DNA of 64,000 nt from Actinomyces timonensis DSM 23838. Its GTDB lineage: Bacteria; Actinomycetota; Actinomycetes; Actinomycetales; Actinomycetaceae. The first letter of the stretch is position 1, and every line of letters starts with the position of its first letter. Below, piece after piece: positions 27,233 to 42,636 of the stretch. The translations under genes were made by a program, and so were the position numbers. The stretch is taken from NCBI RefSeq assembly GCF_000295095.1, contig NZ_JH806632.1, positions 1,252,974 to 1,316,973 of the forward strand. The letters are read 5' to 3'. The notes beneath the pieces are model-generated. The model saw only the letters and a list, made by a program, of their open reading frames with translations. It was not told the DNA's origin and did no database searches.

Positions 27233-27916
27233 TTACGGAGAGGGGGTCCAGACCTCGTCGCAGCGGTGGGCGCTGGCCTCCACGAGCGCGGCATTGGGCA
27301 GGTCGACGACGCGCACCCAGTGCGCCGCGTCCACGCGGTCCCGCCCAAAACTCATATGCCGCGCCACGAGCCGGGCCGCTAGCTCCTCGGTGGGCACCGC
27401 CAGCATGATGAGCAGGTCGATGCGCTCGCGCACCGCCTCCCAGCCGGCAGTGCCCAGGGCCAGGTAGTTCCCCTCCGTGAGAACGACGCCGCCCCCGGAC
27501 ACCCGCGTGCCCGCGGCCACCGGCTCATGCAGGTCGCGGCGGTAGACCGGCGCCAGCACCTCCTCCCCGCGCCGCACCCGGTCCAGGGTGGTTACATACC
27601 CGCCGACGTCGAAGGTGTCCGGGGCGCCCTTGCGCCCATGGCGCCCCAGCTCGTCGAGCACCGCGTTGGACATGTGGAAACCGTCCATCGGCACCTCGCC
27701 CGCCAGCGCCCCCGCCTCGGTAAGGATCGCCGCGAGCTCGCGCGCCGCCGTCGACTTCCCGGAGCCGGGCGCGCCCGTGAGCCCCACGACGACGCGCGCG
27801 TCCGGATCGCGCGAGACGTCCCGCGCCAGGCGCTCGGCGAGATCGGCGATGAGCTCGGAGGCGCTGCCGTCGCGGGTGATCGGAGGGGCGCTGGGCGCGC
27901 CAGTCTCAGATGTCAT
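27233..27916 (-). CDS. Nucleoside/nucleotide kinase family (uridine kinase/PanK-like P-loop) protein
   Basis: About 227 residues from ATG 27916; a longer frame from 27952 adds Arg-rich residues and has no better start signal. Walker A is GAPGSGKST at about 48-56. DGFHMSNAVLD and FDVGGYVTTL follow as in uridine kinase and fructose-specific P-loop kinases, as do LTEGNYLAL and the lid-like region RLVARHMSFGRD. The substrate cannot be read from sequence; pantothenate, nucleosides and fructose are all used by relatives. Followed by repeat site A. Confidence 0.82.
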   Translation of the reverse strand: MTSETGAPSAPPITRDGSASELIADLAERLARDVSRDPDARVVVGLTGAPGSGKSTAARELAAILTEAGALAGEVPMDGFHMSNAVLDELGRHGRKGAPDTFDVGGYVTTLDRVRRGEEVLAPVYRRDLHEPVAAGTRVSGGGVVLTEGNYLALGTAGWEAVRERIDLLIMLAVPTEELAARLVARHMSFGRDRVDAAHWVRVVDLPNAALVEASAHRCDEVWTPSP

Positions 27917-28038
27917 GGGCCGATTGTGCTCACGCCGACGCCGCGCCCGCACCCCTTGCGCCCGCCCGGCCCCGGTCAGGCCCCCGGGTCGTGCGCCCCG
28001 GTCAGGCGCCCCAGCCTGCTCGCCCGAGCCCGCCCGTC

Positions 28039-29067
28039 TCAGTCCCGCTGCCCCAGGGGCGCCGTCGAGCCGCGCAGAACGAGCTCGGTGGGGATCATGA
28101 TGCTCCGCGAGCCATCCATCGGCCCGGAGTCCACCTGCTCCAGCACCAGAGCGACCATCTCGCGGCCGTGGCGCTTGAAGTCCTGGCGGACAGTCGTCAG
28201 CGGCGGGAAGCTGAACTCGCCCAGGTCCAGTCCATCGAACCCGACGACGGACACGTCGCGGGGCACCGCCCGGCCCCGCTCATGCATCGCGCGGATGAGG
28301 CCGAGCGCCATCTCATCGTTGGCGCAGAACACGGCAGTGACGCCAGGGTCCTCGGCCAGCCGCAGCCCCGCCTGGTACCCCGACGCCGCGCTCCAGTCCC
28401 CGGGCAGCGGATCGGGCACCGCCACCCCCGCCTCCCGCAGGCTCGCCGCCCACGTGGCCCGGCGGATGAGCGCCGACTGCGAGCCCTCGGGCCCGGTCAC
28501 GTGATGAACAGCGCGGTGCCCCAGACCCAGCAGGTGCTCGACGGCGGCGCGCACCCCGCCGGCCTGATCCGCGCTGGCCGAGGGGTAGTAGCCCACGAGC
28601 GCGGAGTCCGAGACAGCCACGGGCATCGTTGGCGGCAGTGCGAGGTGCTCCGGGCCGGCCCGCCCCGCCTGGACGACGGCGAGCCCGTCGATCGCCTGGT
28701 GGGCGAGGCGCACCGCCGCCTCCCGCATGTCATCGGACTCGGGCTGGTCCACCTGCACGAGGCTCACCGCGTAGCCCGCGTCCGTCGCCGCCTCGACGAC
28801 CCCCGCGGTGGTCATGGCCTCGCCGGTGCGCTGGATCTGCTGGGTGAGCACGCCGATCGCCTTGAAGGAGCCCCGTCGCAGCGCCTGCGCCGCCCGGTTG
28901 GGGGAGTAGCCGAGCTGGTTCATCGCCCGCAGCACGCGCTCGCGGGTGGCCGGGCGGACATTGGCGGCCCCCATGGAGACCCGGGACGCGGTCTGCGTGG
29001 AGACGCCGGCCAGTCGGGCCACGTCGCCGAGCGACGGCGCCCCTGTGCTCCTGCGCTGACCGGCCAT
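28039..29067 (-). CDS. LacI-family repressor, likely regulator of the adjacent beta-galactosidase operon
   Basis: 342 residues. The N-terminal LacI helix-turn-helix with hinge (SLGDVARLAGVSTQTASRV, then NQLGYSPNRAAQALRRG) is followed by a periplasmic-binding-protein-like sensor (about 65-335) with conserved CANDEMALG and VSVVGFDG. It is divergent from the lacZ-type gene across a 221-base region that carries a good promoter and palindromic sites, so it probably represses that operon and responds to a galactoside. Regulation is inferred from position, not shown. Confidence 0.88.
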   Translation of the reverse strand: MAGQRRSTGAPSLGDVARLAGVSTQTASRVSMGAANVRPATRERVLRAMNQLGYSPNRAAQALRRGSFKAIGVLTQQIQRTGEAMTTAGVVEAATDAGYAVSLVQVDQPESDDMREAAVRLAHQAIDGLAVVQAGRAGPEHLALPPTMPVAVSDSALVGYYPSASADQAGGVRAAVEHLLGLGHRAVHHVTGPEGSQSALIRRATWAASLREAGVAVPDPLPGDWSAASGYQAGLRLAEDPGVTAVFCANDEMALGLIRAMHERGRAVPRDVSVVGFDGLDLGEFSFPPLTTVRQDFKRHGREMVALVLEQVDSGPMDGSRSIMIPTELVLRGSTAPLGQRD

Positions 29068-29116
29068 GGCGCGAGGCTATCAGGGGCGAAAAGCACTCTT
29101 TCGCCGTCGCTTCGTG

Positions 29117-36499
<7,383 letters not shown>

Positions 36500-36673
36500 G
36501 CATCCCGGGTGGGTAGTGCGATCCATGGCGCGACCAGGAGCGGCACGGCATGCTGAAGCCATGAGATCGAACGGACGCGATCGCTCCTGATCGATCTCCA
36601 TGCGGCTTCCGGCCACACGCCCCTGAGCGGGCCGGGCGAAGGGCAGATCGCGCCGCATGACACGGACCGGGTG

Positions 36674-36707
36674 GGCCCGGGCGCCGAAGGGAGACGGCGC
36701 CCGGGCC
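36674..36707 (+). terminator. GC-rich terminator hairpin after the nrdF-LssY unit
   Basis: GGCCCGGGCGCCG (36674-36686) pairs perfectly with CGGCGCCCGGGCC (36695-36707) around an 8-base loop. It lies 175 bases after the LssY-type stop and 60 bases before the next start. Confidence 0.65.
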
Positions 36708-36767
36708 GCCCTCTCGTTCGAGCTCCTTCCACCGGTTCTCGTCAGTGCCTCCCGCTACCCTGGCCCC

Positions 36768-37592
36768 ATGAGCGACTACCTCGCGGGCCCGAGCAACGAC
36801 CCGATCAGCGGGCCGGACCCCACCGGTTCGGCGCAGCCATCCGCTCCCGTCATCCCGCCCCTGCCCGCGCATGCGCGCTTCGGGATCCCCTTCAACGGCG
36901 TCGTCCCCCTGTGGTTCGACGGCGACCAGATCGCCTGGTACCGGCCCACCGATGGCACCGACCTCGCCGACGTCCTGGGCCTGGGCCACGTGGAGACCGA
37001 GCCCGGCCCCGCCTCCGTGCCCGAGGGCTGGGCCGAGCGCGTCGAGTTCGGGACGCTGGAGGAGGGCGGCCTGCGCCTGCGCGCCGAGGGCCCCACCGGG
37101 CGCCGCGCCATCAACGACGCTGGCACAGGGGTCCTCGTCCCCCTTGGCGAGCCGCTGAGCGTGCCCGAGGCCATGGGCGGCGGCTTCGACACCGCCTCCT
37201 TCGCCGTCCACATCGCCCGGCTCATGCTGAGGGCCGCCCGCGACGGGGCCATCCTCGTCTTCACGCTGCGCGCGCCCCGCGACCCCGAGGCCCACCACAT
37301 CCTCTCCATCCCCTCCGAGGTGGACTCCCAGCGCGTCATGCGCTTCCACCTGGGGACCCTCATGGAGATGGAGGGCGGCGCCTGGGACAAGGCGGACCGC
37401 CGGGGCGGCATGTCCCTGCTCGACCTCTCGCTCCCCTACGAGGCCCTCCTGGCGGGCGCCGGCCCCGAGGCCGAGCAGGGCCTGGACGCCGGCCTGCTCA
37501 TCGACCTGGCCGAGCCCGTCGTCGCCTGCCTGCTCAAGCCCGGATTCCCCTTCGCCCTGGGCTGCTCCTTCGTCATGCCCGTCAAGGGCTGA
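36768..37592 (+). CDS. Protein of unknown function
   Basis: 274 residues from ATG 36768 (MSDYLAG); the frame opens further upstream but that part reads like non-coding sequence and includes a terminator hairpin. The protein is soluble and acidic with a Pro-rich start; no signal peptide, membrane segment or known motif is seen. Codon use is typical of the genome, so it is very likely a real gene. Segments such as IPFNGVVPLWFDGDQIAWY and LHARLMLRAARDGAILVFTLR-like strands suggest an alpha/beta fold. A perfect 46-base palindrome lies 190 bases downstream. Confidence 0.7.
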   Translation: MSDYLAGPSNDPISGPDPTGSAQPSAPVIPPLPAHARFGIPFNGVVPLWFDGDQIAWYRPTDGTDLADVLGLGHVETEPGPASVPEGWAERVEFGTLEEGGLRLRAEGPTGRRAINDAGTGVLVPLGEPLSVPEAMGGGFDTASFAVHIARLMLRAARDGAILVFTLRAPRDPEAHHILSIPSEVDSQRVMRFHLGTLMEMEGGAWDKADRRGGMSLLDLSLPYEALLAGAGPEAEQGLDAGLLIDLAEPVVACLLKPGFPFALGCSFVMPVKG

Positions 37593-37781
37593 GCGCCGCC
37601 TGGTCTCGCCGCTCATGGCGCGCCCGCCCCGGCGGGTGGCCTTGCGCCGTCGGCGCGGCCATGACGGGCCAGTGCTGACTCTCACCCACGCGGTCGAGGC
37701 CCAGGAGGCCTCCGCCGTCGCCCGTACCGGTGGCGCGCGCCGCCCCCTCGCGTCCGCTCCCACGAGGCGGGCGCCAGCCCC

Positions 37782-37827
37782 CGTGCCCTGACAAATCTGC
37801 GATCCATCGCAGATTTGTCAGGGCACG
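37782..37827. terminator. 46-base perfect palindrome between convergent genes
   Basis: Arms 37782-37803 and 37806-37827 are perfectly complementary (outer CGTGCCCTGACAAATC, inner TGCGAT) with two central bases. The inner part is AT-rich for this genome. It lies between the unknown gene and the stop of the convergent nucleoside hydrolase. It could act as a two-way terminator, although no T-run follows either arm. Confidence 0.55.
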
Positions 37828-37855
37828 AGGATGGGCCGGACTGCTGAGCCGCGCG

Positions 37856-38806
37856 TCAGGCGGCCCGCGCCAGGGCGGTGATGCGGGACATGAACTCGGC
37901 CAGGAAGCGCTCGGCGTCCACGGCCACGGCCGCCCGGCTCGTCCTCGGGGCGCCGAGGCGCTCGACGTCGCCGATGGTGCGCCCGCGCGTGGCGCCGTCG
38001 AGATCCACCTTGAGGTTGATCGGCAGCATCGTCACCAGGGACGGGTCCACGGCGACTCCGACCGCCAGCGGGTCGTGCAGGCCGCAGCCGCCCAGCCCCG
38101 GCGCCGTCGTCTCATAGGCCCGGATGTAGTAGTCCGTCATGTCGGCCAGGAAGGCGCCCGCCGCCGTCCCGAGCTCACGCCAGCGGCTCGTGTGCTCGTA
38201 GGTGAGGAGCGTCTGCAGGGTGACGTCGAGGCCGATCATCGTGGCGCTCACCCCGGATCGCAGGACGGCGTCGGCGGCCTCCGGGTCCTGGTTGATATTC
38301 GCCTCCGCCCACGGGCTCACGTTCCCGCTCACCGTGAGGGCTCCGCCCATGAGCACCACGCTGAGGCGCTCGGCCAGGCTGGGGTCCTTCTCCAGGGCGG
38401 CGGCCAGGTTGGTCAGTGGCCCCGTGGGCACGTACACGAGATCCTCGCCATGGGCGCGGGAGGCCTCGATGATGAAGTCGACGGCGCTCGTCTCCTCCGC
38501 GGCGCGCGGCGAGGGGGAGATCTCCACATCGCCCACGCCGTTGCGGCCGTGGATGAAGGCGGAGATCTCCAGGACCTCGAAGCCATCGCGGGCCATCGCG
38601 TGGGGCAGGCCCGGGTAGACGGGCACCTGCGGCGCCCCGAGCAGGTCGAGCACCGCCAGGGAGTTGCGCACCGAATCGCCCACGAGGACATTGCCGTAGG
38701 TGGCGGTGATGCCGATGAGCTCGGCTTCCGGGCTGCCCAGGGCGTAGGCGATCGCCAGGGCGTCGTCGATACCGGTATCGAGGTCGAGAATGAGCTTGCG
38801 GGTCAT
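37856..38806 (-). CDS. Inosine-uridine-type nucleoside hydrolase (copy 1)
   Basis: 316 residues from ATG 38806, with AAGGAGG 8 bases upstream. It cleaves ribonucleosides to base and ribose. The calcium/ribose site motif LDLDTGIDDALAI is at the N-terminus; VPTGPLTNLA, SVVLMGGAL, EANINQDPEAA and the late Asp in HDPLAVGVAVDP complete the family pattern. It lies directly behind the CNT transporter gene (15-base spacing) in an operon hydrolase 2 - transporter - hydrolase 1. Only about a third of its residues match hydrolase 2 by eye, so the two probably differ in substrate. Confidence 0.9.
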   Translation of the reverse strand: MTRKLILDLDTGIDDALAIAYALGSPEAELIGITATYGNVLVGDSVRNSLAVLDLLGAPQVPVYPGLPHAMARDGFEVLEISAFIHGRNGVGDVEISPSPRAAEETSAVDFIIEASRAHGEDLVYVPTGPLTNLAAALEKDPSLAERLSVVLMGGALTVSGNVSPWAEANINQDPEAADAVLRSGVSATMIGLDVTLQTLLTYEHTSRWRELGTAAGAFLADMTDYYIRAYETTAPGLGGCGLHDPLAVGVAVDPSLVTMLPINLKVDLDGATRGRTIGDVERLGAPRTSRAAVAVDAERFLAEFMSRITALARAA

Positions 38807-38820
38807 GGTTCGTGCCTCCT

Positions 38821-40176
38821 TCACCACACGAACAGGCCGACCATGCTGGCCGACAATAGTGAGACGAGGATTCCGGACAGGAGCAGGCGCCCGACGTTCT
38901 TGGAGATGAGGTCGTTGCGCTCCTTGTCCACCAGGCCCTTGAAGCAGCCGATGATCATGCCCAGCGTCCCGAAGTTCGCGAAGGACGTGAGGAAGACAGT
39001 GAGCACCGCCTGGTAGTGGCGCGCGTAGCCGGAGATCTCGGCGGTGATCTGGCCCATGGCCACGAACTCGTTGGTGACGAGCTTGAGGCCCATGAGCTGG
39101 GACATGTCCCAGGCGGTCGAGTTATCCAGGCCCAGGAGAAGCGCGGGCACGTACATGATGACGCCGAGGGCCGACTCCAGGGAGAGTGGCTCCCAGATCG
39201 CCCCGAGGATCTTGTCGATGAGGGCGGCCAGGGCGACGAAGGTGATGACGTTGGCGGTGATGATGAGGATGAGCTTGCCCGCGCCCAGGATGGAGTCGCC
39301 CAGGAAGGAGAAGAAGGGCTCCTTCGCCGGTCTGCTCGCCGCGCGCCCGGGGTCGCGGCGCAGGACCTTGGCGACCAGGGTGCTCAGGCCCCCGAGCGTG
39401 TTGCCGCCGCTCGGCGCGCCCTGCTCCGCGGCCCGGGCCCCGTCGGCCTCCTCGCTCGCGGCCTCCTCGTCCCCGGCGCCCTCGTAGGTGACGATGATGT
39501 CCTCCTCCGGCGGCACGTCGACGGGGTAGAGCATGGAGGTGACGATGAGGGCGTTGAGGCAGTTGATGGGCACCGCCGTCAGCACGAACTCGGCGGGTAC
39601 CATCTGGATGTAGGCGGCCAGGATGGATGCCGTCACGCAGCTCATCGACATCATGGCGATGACGACGTTGCGCCCGGGGTTCATCCGCTGCACCTGGAGC
39701 TTGGAGACCGCCAGGGCCTCCGTGTTGCCCAGGAACATCATCTCGATGGAGTAGAAGGCCTCGAACTTGGGCTGGCGGGTGATCGTGCTGAGCCCCCGGC
39801 CGATCCACTTGATGAGCCAGGGCAGGAAGCCGATGTAGGTGAGGATGTCGAAGACCGGCACGACGAGCAGGATGGGCAGCAGGGCGGCAACCACGAAGTT
39901 CACGGGCGCCGGGTCCACGCCCTCGGCCCCCACCCAGTTCGACAGGGCGAAGTTGATGCCCTTCCAGGCCACGGAGACGAGCTCGTTGAAGCCCGAGGCC
40001 GCGCCTTTGACGCCCGCGCGCCCCCAGGCGAAGCTCGTGAGCACATAGGCGATGAGGAGGTTGAGGGCGGTCAGGATTCCCACGGACAACCAGGGGATCT
40101 TCTTGCGATCGTGGGAGAGCAGCCAGCCCGCCGCCAGGAAGACGACGATGCCCAGGACGTTGACGATCAAGTACAT
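38821..40176 (-). CDS. NupC/CNT-type concentrative nucleoside transporter
   Basis: 451 residues with about ten membrane segments. CNT features: FYSIEMMFLGNTEALAVSKLQ, MMSMSCVTASILAAYIQM (gate domain), KLVTNEFVAMGQI and FANFGTLGMIIG. A hydrophilic loop (about 225-285, Ala/Glu-rich) interrupts the middle. It imports nucleosides with cations. It sits between two nucleoside hydrolase genes on the same strand and opposite a divergent ribokinase, so imported nucleosides are probably cleaved inside the cell. Confidence 0.88.
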   Translation of the reverse strand: MYLIVNVLGIVVFLAAGWLLSHDRKKIPWLSVGILTALNLLIAYVLTSFAWGRAGVKGAASGFNELVSVAWKGINFALSNWVGAEGVDPAPVNFVVAALLPILLVVPVFDILTYIGFLPWLIKWIGRGLSTITRQPKFEAFYSIEMMFLGNTEALAVSKLQVQRMNPGRNVVIAMMSMSCVTASILAAYIQMVPAEFVLTAVPINCLNALIVTSMLYPVDVPPEEDIIVTYEGAGDEEAASEEADGARAAEQGAPSGGNTLGGLSTLVAKVLRRDPGRAASRPAKEPFFSFLGDSILGAGKLILIITANVITFVALAALIDKILGAIWEPLSLESALGVIMYVPALLLGLDNSTAWDMSQLMGLKLVTNEFVAMGQITAEISGYARHYQAVLTVFLTSFANFGTLGMIIGCFKGLVDKERNDLISKNVGRLLLSGILVSLLSASMVGLFVW

Positions 40177-40234
40177 AGATGGGTCCCTTCGATCGAGCGG
40201 TAGGGGAGTGGGGACGGTGGAAGGTGGCGCGCGG

Positions 40235-40324
40235 GGTCAGCCCAGGCGCGCGAGGGCGTCAGCCCAGCGAGCGTCTGACAGAAAGTGCGCAGTGCGGTCA
40301 GCCCAGGCGCGCGAGGGCGTCAGC
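40235..40324. repeat. 29-base direct repeat at the end of nucleoside hydrolase copy 2
   Basis: The sequence beginning GGTCAGCCCAGGCGCG occurs at 40235-40263 and again at 40296-40324, 61 bases apart. The second copy covers the last nine codons and stop of the hydrolase; the first is a partial duplication of that 3' end in the 121-base gap before the transporter. Confidence 0.8.
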
Positions 40325-41242
40325 GACGAGCGCCCAGAAGCGCTCGGCGTCCAAATCCACGCCCACCTGTGTGGTGCAGGTGGGGTCGGACTCGTCGACG
40401 AGCGCGCGCATGTCCGCGACAGTCATCCCGTAGGTGAGCGCCCCGCGCAGCTCGACGTCGATCCGGCAGCGCCTCGTGGGCACGAGACCGGGATCGATCA
40501 CCCGGGCGACGGCGCAGGGGTCGTGCGTGGGCGGGTCGGGGAAGGCCTCCTGGTCCTGGTAGGTGGAGCGGAAGAAGTCCATGAGCCCGCCGACGGCGTA
40601 GGCCAGGCGCGGGTTGGCCTCGCACAGGGCGGCCTGGACCTCGGACGTGCACAGCGCCTGGTGGGTGACATCCAGGCCGATCATCGTCACGGGCCAGGAC
40701 TCGTTGAACACGATCTGGGCGGCCTCGGGGTCGCACAGGATGTTGAACTCGGCGACGGGCGTCGCGTTGCCGACCCCGTAGGCGCCGCCCATGAGGACGA
40801 TCTCCTTGACCCTCTCGACGATGCGCGGCTCCAGGCGGGCGGCCATCGCGATATTCGTCAGCGGGCCCGTTGGGACGATCGTGACCGTGCCGGGCTCGCG
40901 GGTCATGATGGTCTCGATGAGCCAGTCGACGGCGTGCCGCTCGGGCAGTGGTCGGCTCGGCTCGGGCAGGTCGACGCCGTCGAGACCGGTCTCGCCATGG
41001 ATGTAGGCGGCGTCGATCGCGTCGCGGATCAGGGGCCGACGGCAGCCGGCGTGGACGGGGATCTCGGGGCGGCCTGCGAGCTCGCAGACCGCGCGGGCGT
41101 TGTAGGTGACCTTGTCCAGGCTGTGGTTGCCGCCGATCGTCGTGATGCCGAGCAGGTCGACATCGGGGCTGCCCAGCGCGAGGAGGATCGCGATGGCGTC
41201 GTCATGGCCAGGGTCGCAGTCGAGGATCATCGTGGTTGTCAC
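40298..41242 (-). CDS. Inosine-uridine-type nucleoside hydrolase (copy 2)
   Basis: 314 residues from GTG 41242 with GGAG 7 bases upstream; the open frame continues far upstream across the ribokinase but only as a shadow. It has the family motif ILDCDPGHDDAIA, GGNHSLDKVTYNA, VPTGPLTNIAMA, EIVLMGGAYG and EFNILCDPEAA. It hydrolyses nucleosides to base and ribose. First gene of the operon with the CNT transporter and hydrolase 1; divergent from ribokinase, which would phosphorylate the ribose released. Confidence 0.92.
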   Translation of the reverse strand: MTTTMILDCDPGHDDAIAILLALGSPDVDLLGITTIGGNHSLDKVTYNARAVCELAGRPEIPVHAGCRRPLIRDAIDAAYIHGETGLDGVDLPEPSRPLPERHAVDWLIETIMTREPGTVTIVPTGPLTNIAMAARLEPRIVERVKEIVLMGGAYGVGNATPVAEFNILCDPEAAQIVFNESWPVTMIGLDVTHQALCTSEVQAALCEANPRLAYAVGGLMDFFRSTYQDQEAFPDPPTHDPCAVARVIDPGLVPTRRCRIDVELRGALTYGMTVADMRALVDESDPTCTTQVGVDLDAERFWALVADALARLG

Positions 41243-41260
41243 ATTCGACTCCTTTGTCAG

Positions 41261-41276
41261 CGTGACTGTGGTCACG
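41261..41276. promoter_or_regulatory. Palindromic operator candidate upstream of the nucleoside operon
   Basis: CGTGAC-TGTG-GTCACG, a perfect 6-base dyad, stands about 20 bases before the nucleoside hydrolase GTG in the region shared with the divergent ribokinase gene. No regulator gene is adjacent. Confidence 0.5.
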
Positions 41277-41410
41277 ACGGGGGGCGTGCAGGGAGCGCGG
41301 CCCTCATCAACGGCTACCCAGTCTAGGGCATCACGAAGGGATTTCGCTGGGATTGAGCCGATCGAGGCGGTACGGTGGTAACTCACCGCTGAAGCAAAGG
41401 AGCTCATGCC

Positions 41411-42322
41411 ATGGGTCGTGTCATCGTCGTCGGGTCGATCAACCAGGACATCACCGTCACCGTCGAGCGGTTCCCGGAGCCGGGGGAGACCCTCTCGGGG
41501 ACGTCGACGAGCTACCGGCTTGGAGGCAAGGGGGCCAACCAGGCGGCAGCGGCGGCCCACGGCGGCGCGGAGGCGCTGTTCGTCGGCTGCGTCGGCGGGG
41601 ATGCCTCCGGGATCACGCTGCGCGAGGAGCTGCGCGGCCATGGTGTGGATGTGGGCGCTCTGCGCACGGATGAGGAGATCACCACCGGCATCGCCTTCAT
41701 CACCGTCAGCGCCGCCGGGGAGAACACGATCATCCTCGACGCCGGCGCCAACGCCCGCGTCACCGGCTCGCATGCCGCTGAGGCCATCGGGCTGGAGGCC
41801 GGCGACGTCGTCGTCCTCCAGGGGGAGATCCCGGCGGCGACCAATGAGGAGATCATCGACTGGACGCACCGGGCTGGGGCCCGCGTGGTCCTCAACCTCG
41901 CGCCCGTCTACGCCATCGCGCCGCAGGTGCTGGACAGCGTCGACGTGCTCGTGGTCAATGAGACCGAGTGCGGGCTCGTGCTGGGCTCGCCCGCGCCCGG
42001 CACGCCGGAGGAGGCGCTCGCCTCGGCGGCCGCCCTGCGCGAGCGGGGGATCGCCAGCGTGCTCGTCACCCTCGGAGCGGCCGGGGCCGTGTGGGCGTGC
42101 GCCGAGGGCAGCGGGCATCTGCCCGCCCTCGACCTGGGGCCCGTGGTGGACACGACGGGCGCCGGGGACGCGAGCGTCGGGGTGCTCGCCGCCGCGCTCG
42201 CCGCAGGGCACGACTTCGCCTCGGCCGTGGCCGAGGGCATGCGGGCTGGTTCGACGGCGGTCCTCGCCGCCGGCGCCGCCGCCTCCTACGCCGCCATCGC
42301 CCCCGTTACCCCCGCCCCCTGA
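41411..42322 (+). CDS. rbsK: Ribokinase
   Basis: 303 residues, PfkB family. Signatures: GSINQDITVTVERFPEPGET at the start, GGKGANQAAAAA, and the catalytic DTTGAGDA near residue 245 where the final Asp is the base. It converts ribose to ribose 5-phosphate. AAGGAG precedes ATG 41411. It is divergent from the nucleoside hydrolase/transporter operon, so it probably handles ribose from nucleosides; no ribose transporter or RbsD is nearby. Its stop lies within repeat site B. Confidence 0.92.
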   Translation: MGRVIVVGSINQDITVTVERFPEPGETLSGTSTSYRLGGKGANQAAAAAHGGAEALFVGCVGGDASGITLREELRGHGVDVGALRTDEEITTGIAFITVSAAGENTIILDAGANARVTGSHAAEAIGLEAGDVVVLQGEIPAATNEEIIDWTHRAGARVVLNLAPVYAIAPQVLDSVDVLVVNETECGLVLGSPAPGTPEEALASAAALRERGIASVLVTLGAAGAVWACAEGSGHLPALDLGPVVDTTGAGDASVGVLAAALAAGHDFASAVAEGMRAGSTAVLAAGAAASYAAIAPVTPAP

Positions 42323-42374
42323 TCGAGACCCGGCGAACAGCACGGCGAAACCGGGCGATCAGCACGGCGAGATC
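42321..42374 (+). repeat. Intergenic 22-base-period repeat, site B
   Basis: In the reverse sense of site A: GAGACC then two units (each beginning CGGCGAACAGCACGGCGA or close to it, one with C-to-T/G changes) ending at GAGATC 42374. It begins at the stop codon of ribokinase. Reads in the same orientation relative to its upstream gene as sites A and D. Confidence 0.8.
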
Positions 42375-42636
42375 GACTGCGAGCGCGCTTCCACCGCATT
42401 GCGACCCCATCGACGGGTGCCGCGCGCAACCGTCGGGGGAGAATGTCGCCGTCGGCGCCACTAATGCAACACAAGCGCCTGTTGTGTTTCATAAGGATGC
42501 GGGTTGTGCAGCTTTACGAGCGCGCAGGCGCACAGGGGCGTGGCAGCCGGGCGGCATGCCGCGCAAGGAGTCGCTGGAGAGGCGGTGCGCGGCCTCGCCC
42601 CTTCAGAGAAGGACCCACCCGGCGCATGATGGGGCC
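42323..42636. other. 314-base gap holding repeat site B and an AT-rich dyad
   Basis: No gene seen. It contains the 22-base-period repeat (to 42374) and, at 42469-42489, the dyad AACACAA-GCGCCTG-TTGTGTT, which extends to TGCAACACAA/TTGTGTTTCA with one mismatch. The dyad may be an operator or terminator for one of the flanking genes. The rest shows no motif I recognise. Confidence 0.6.

Noticed and set aside
39016-40203. Plus-strand ORF of 395 codons over the CNT transporter
   Set aside because: Shadow frame; the minus-strand product is a clear NupC-type protein.
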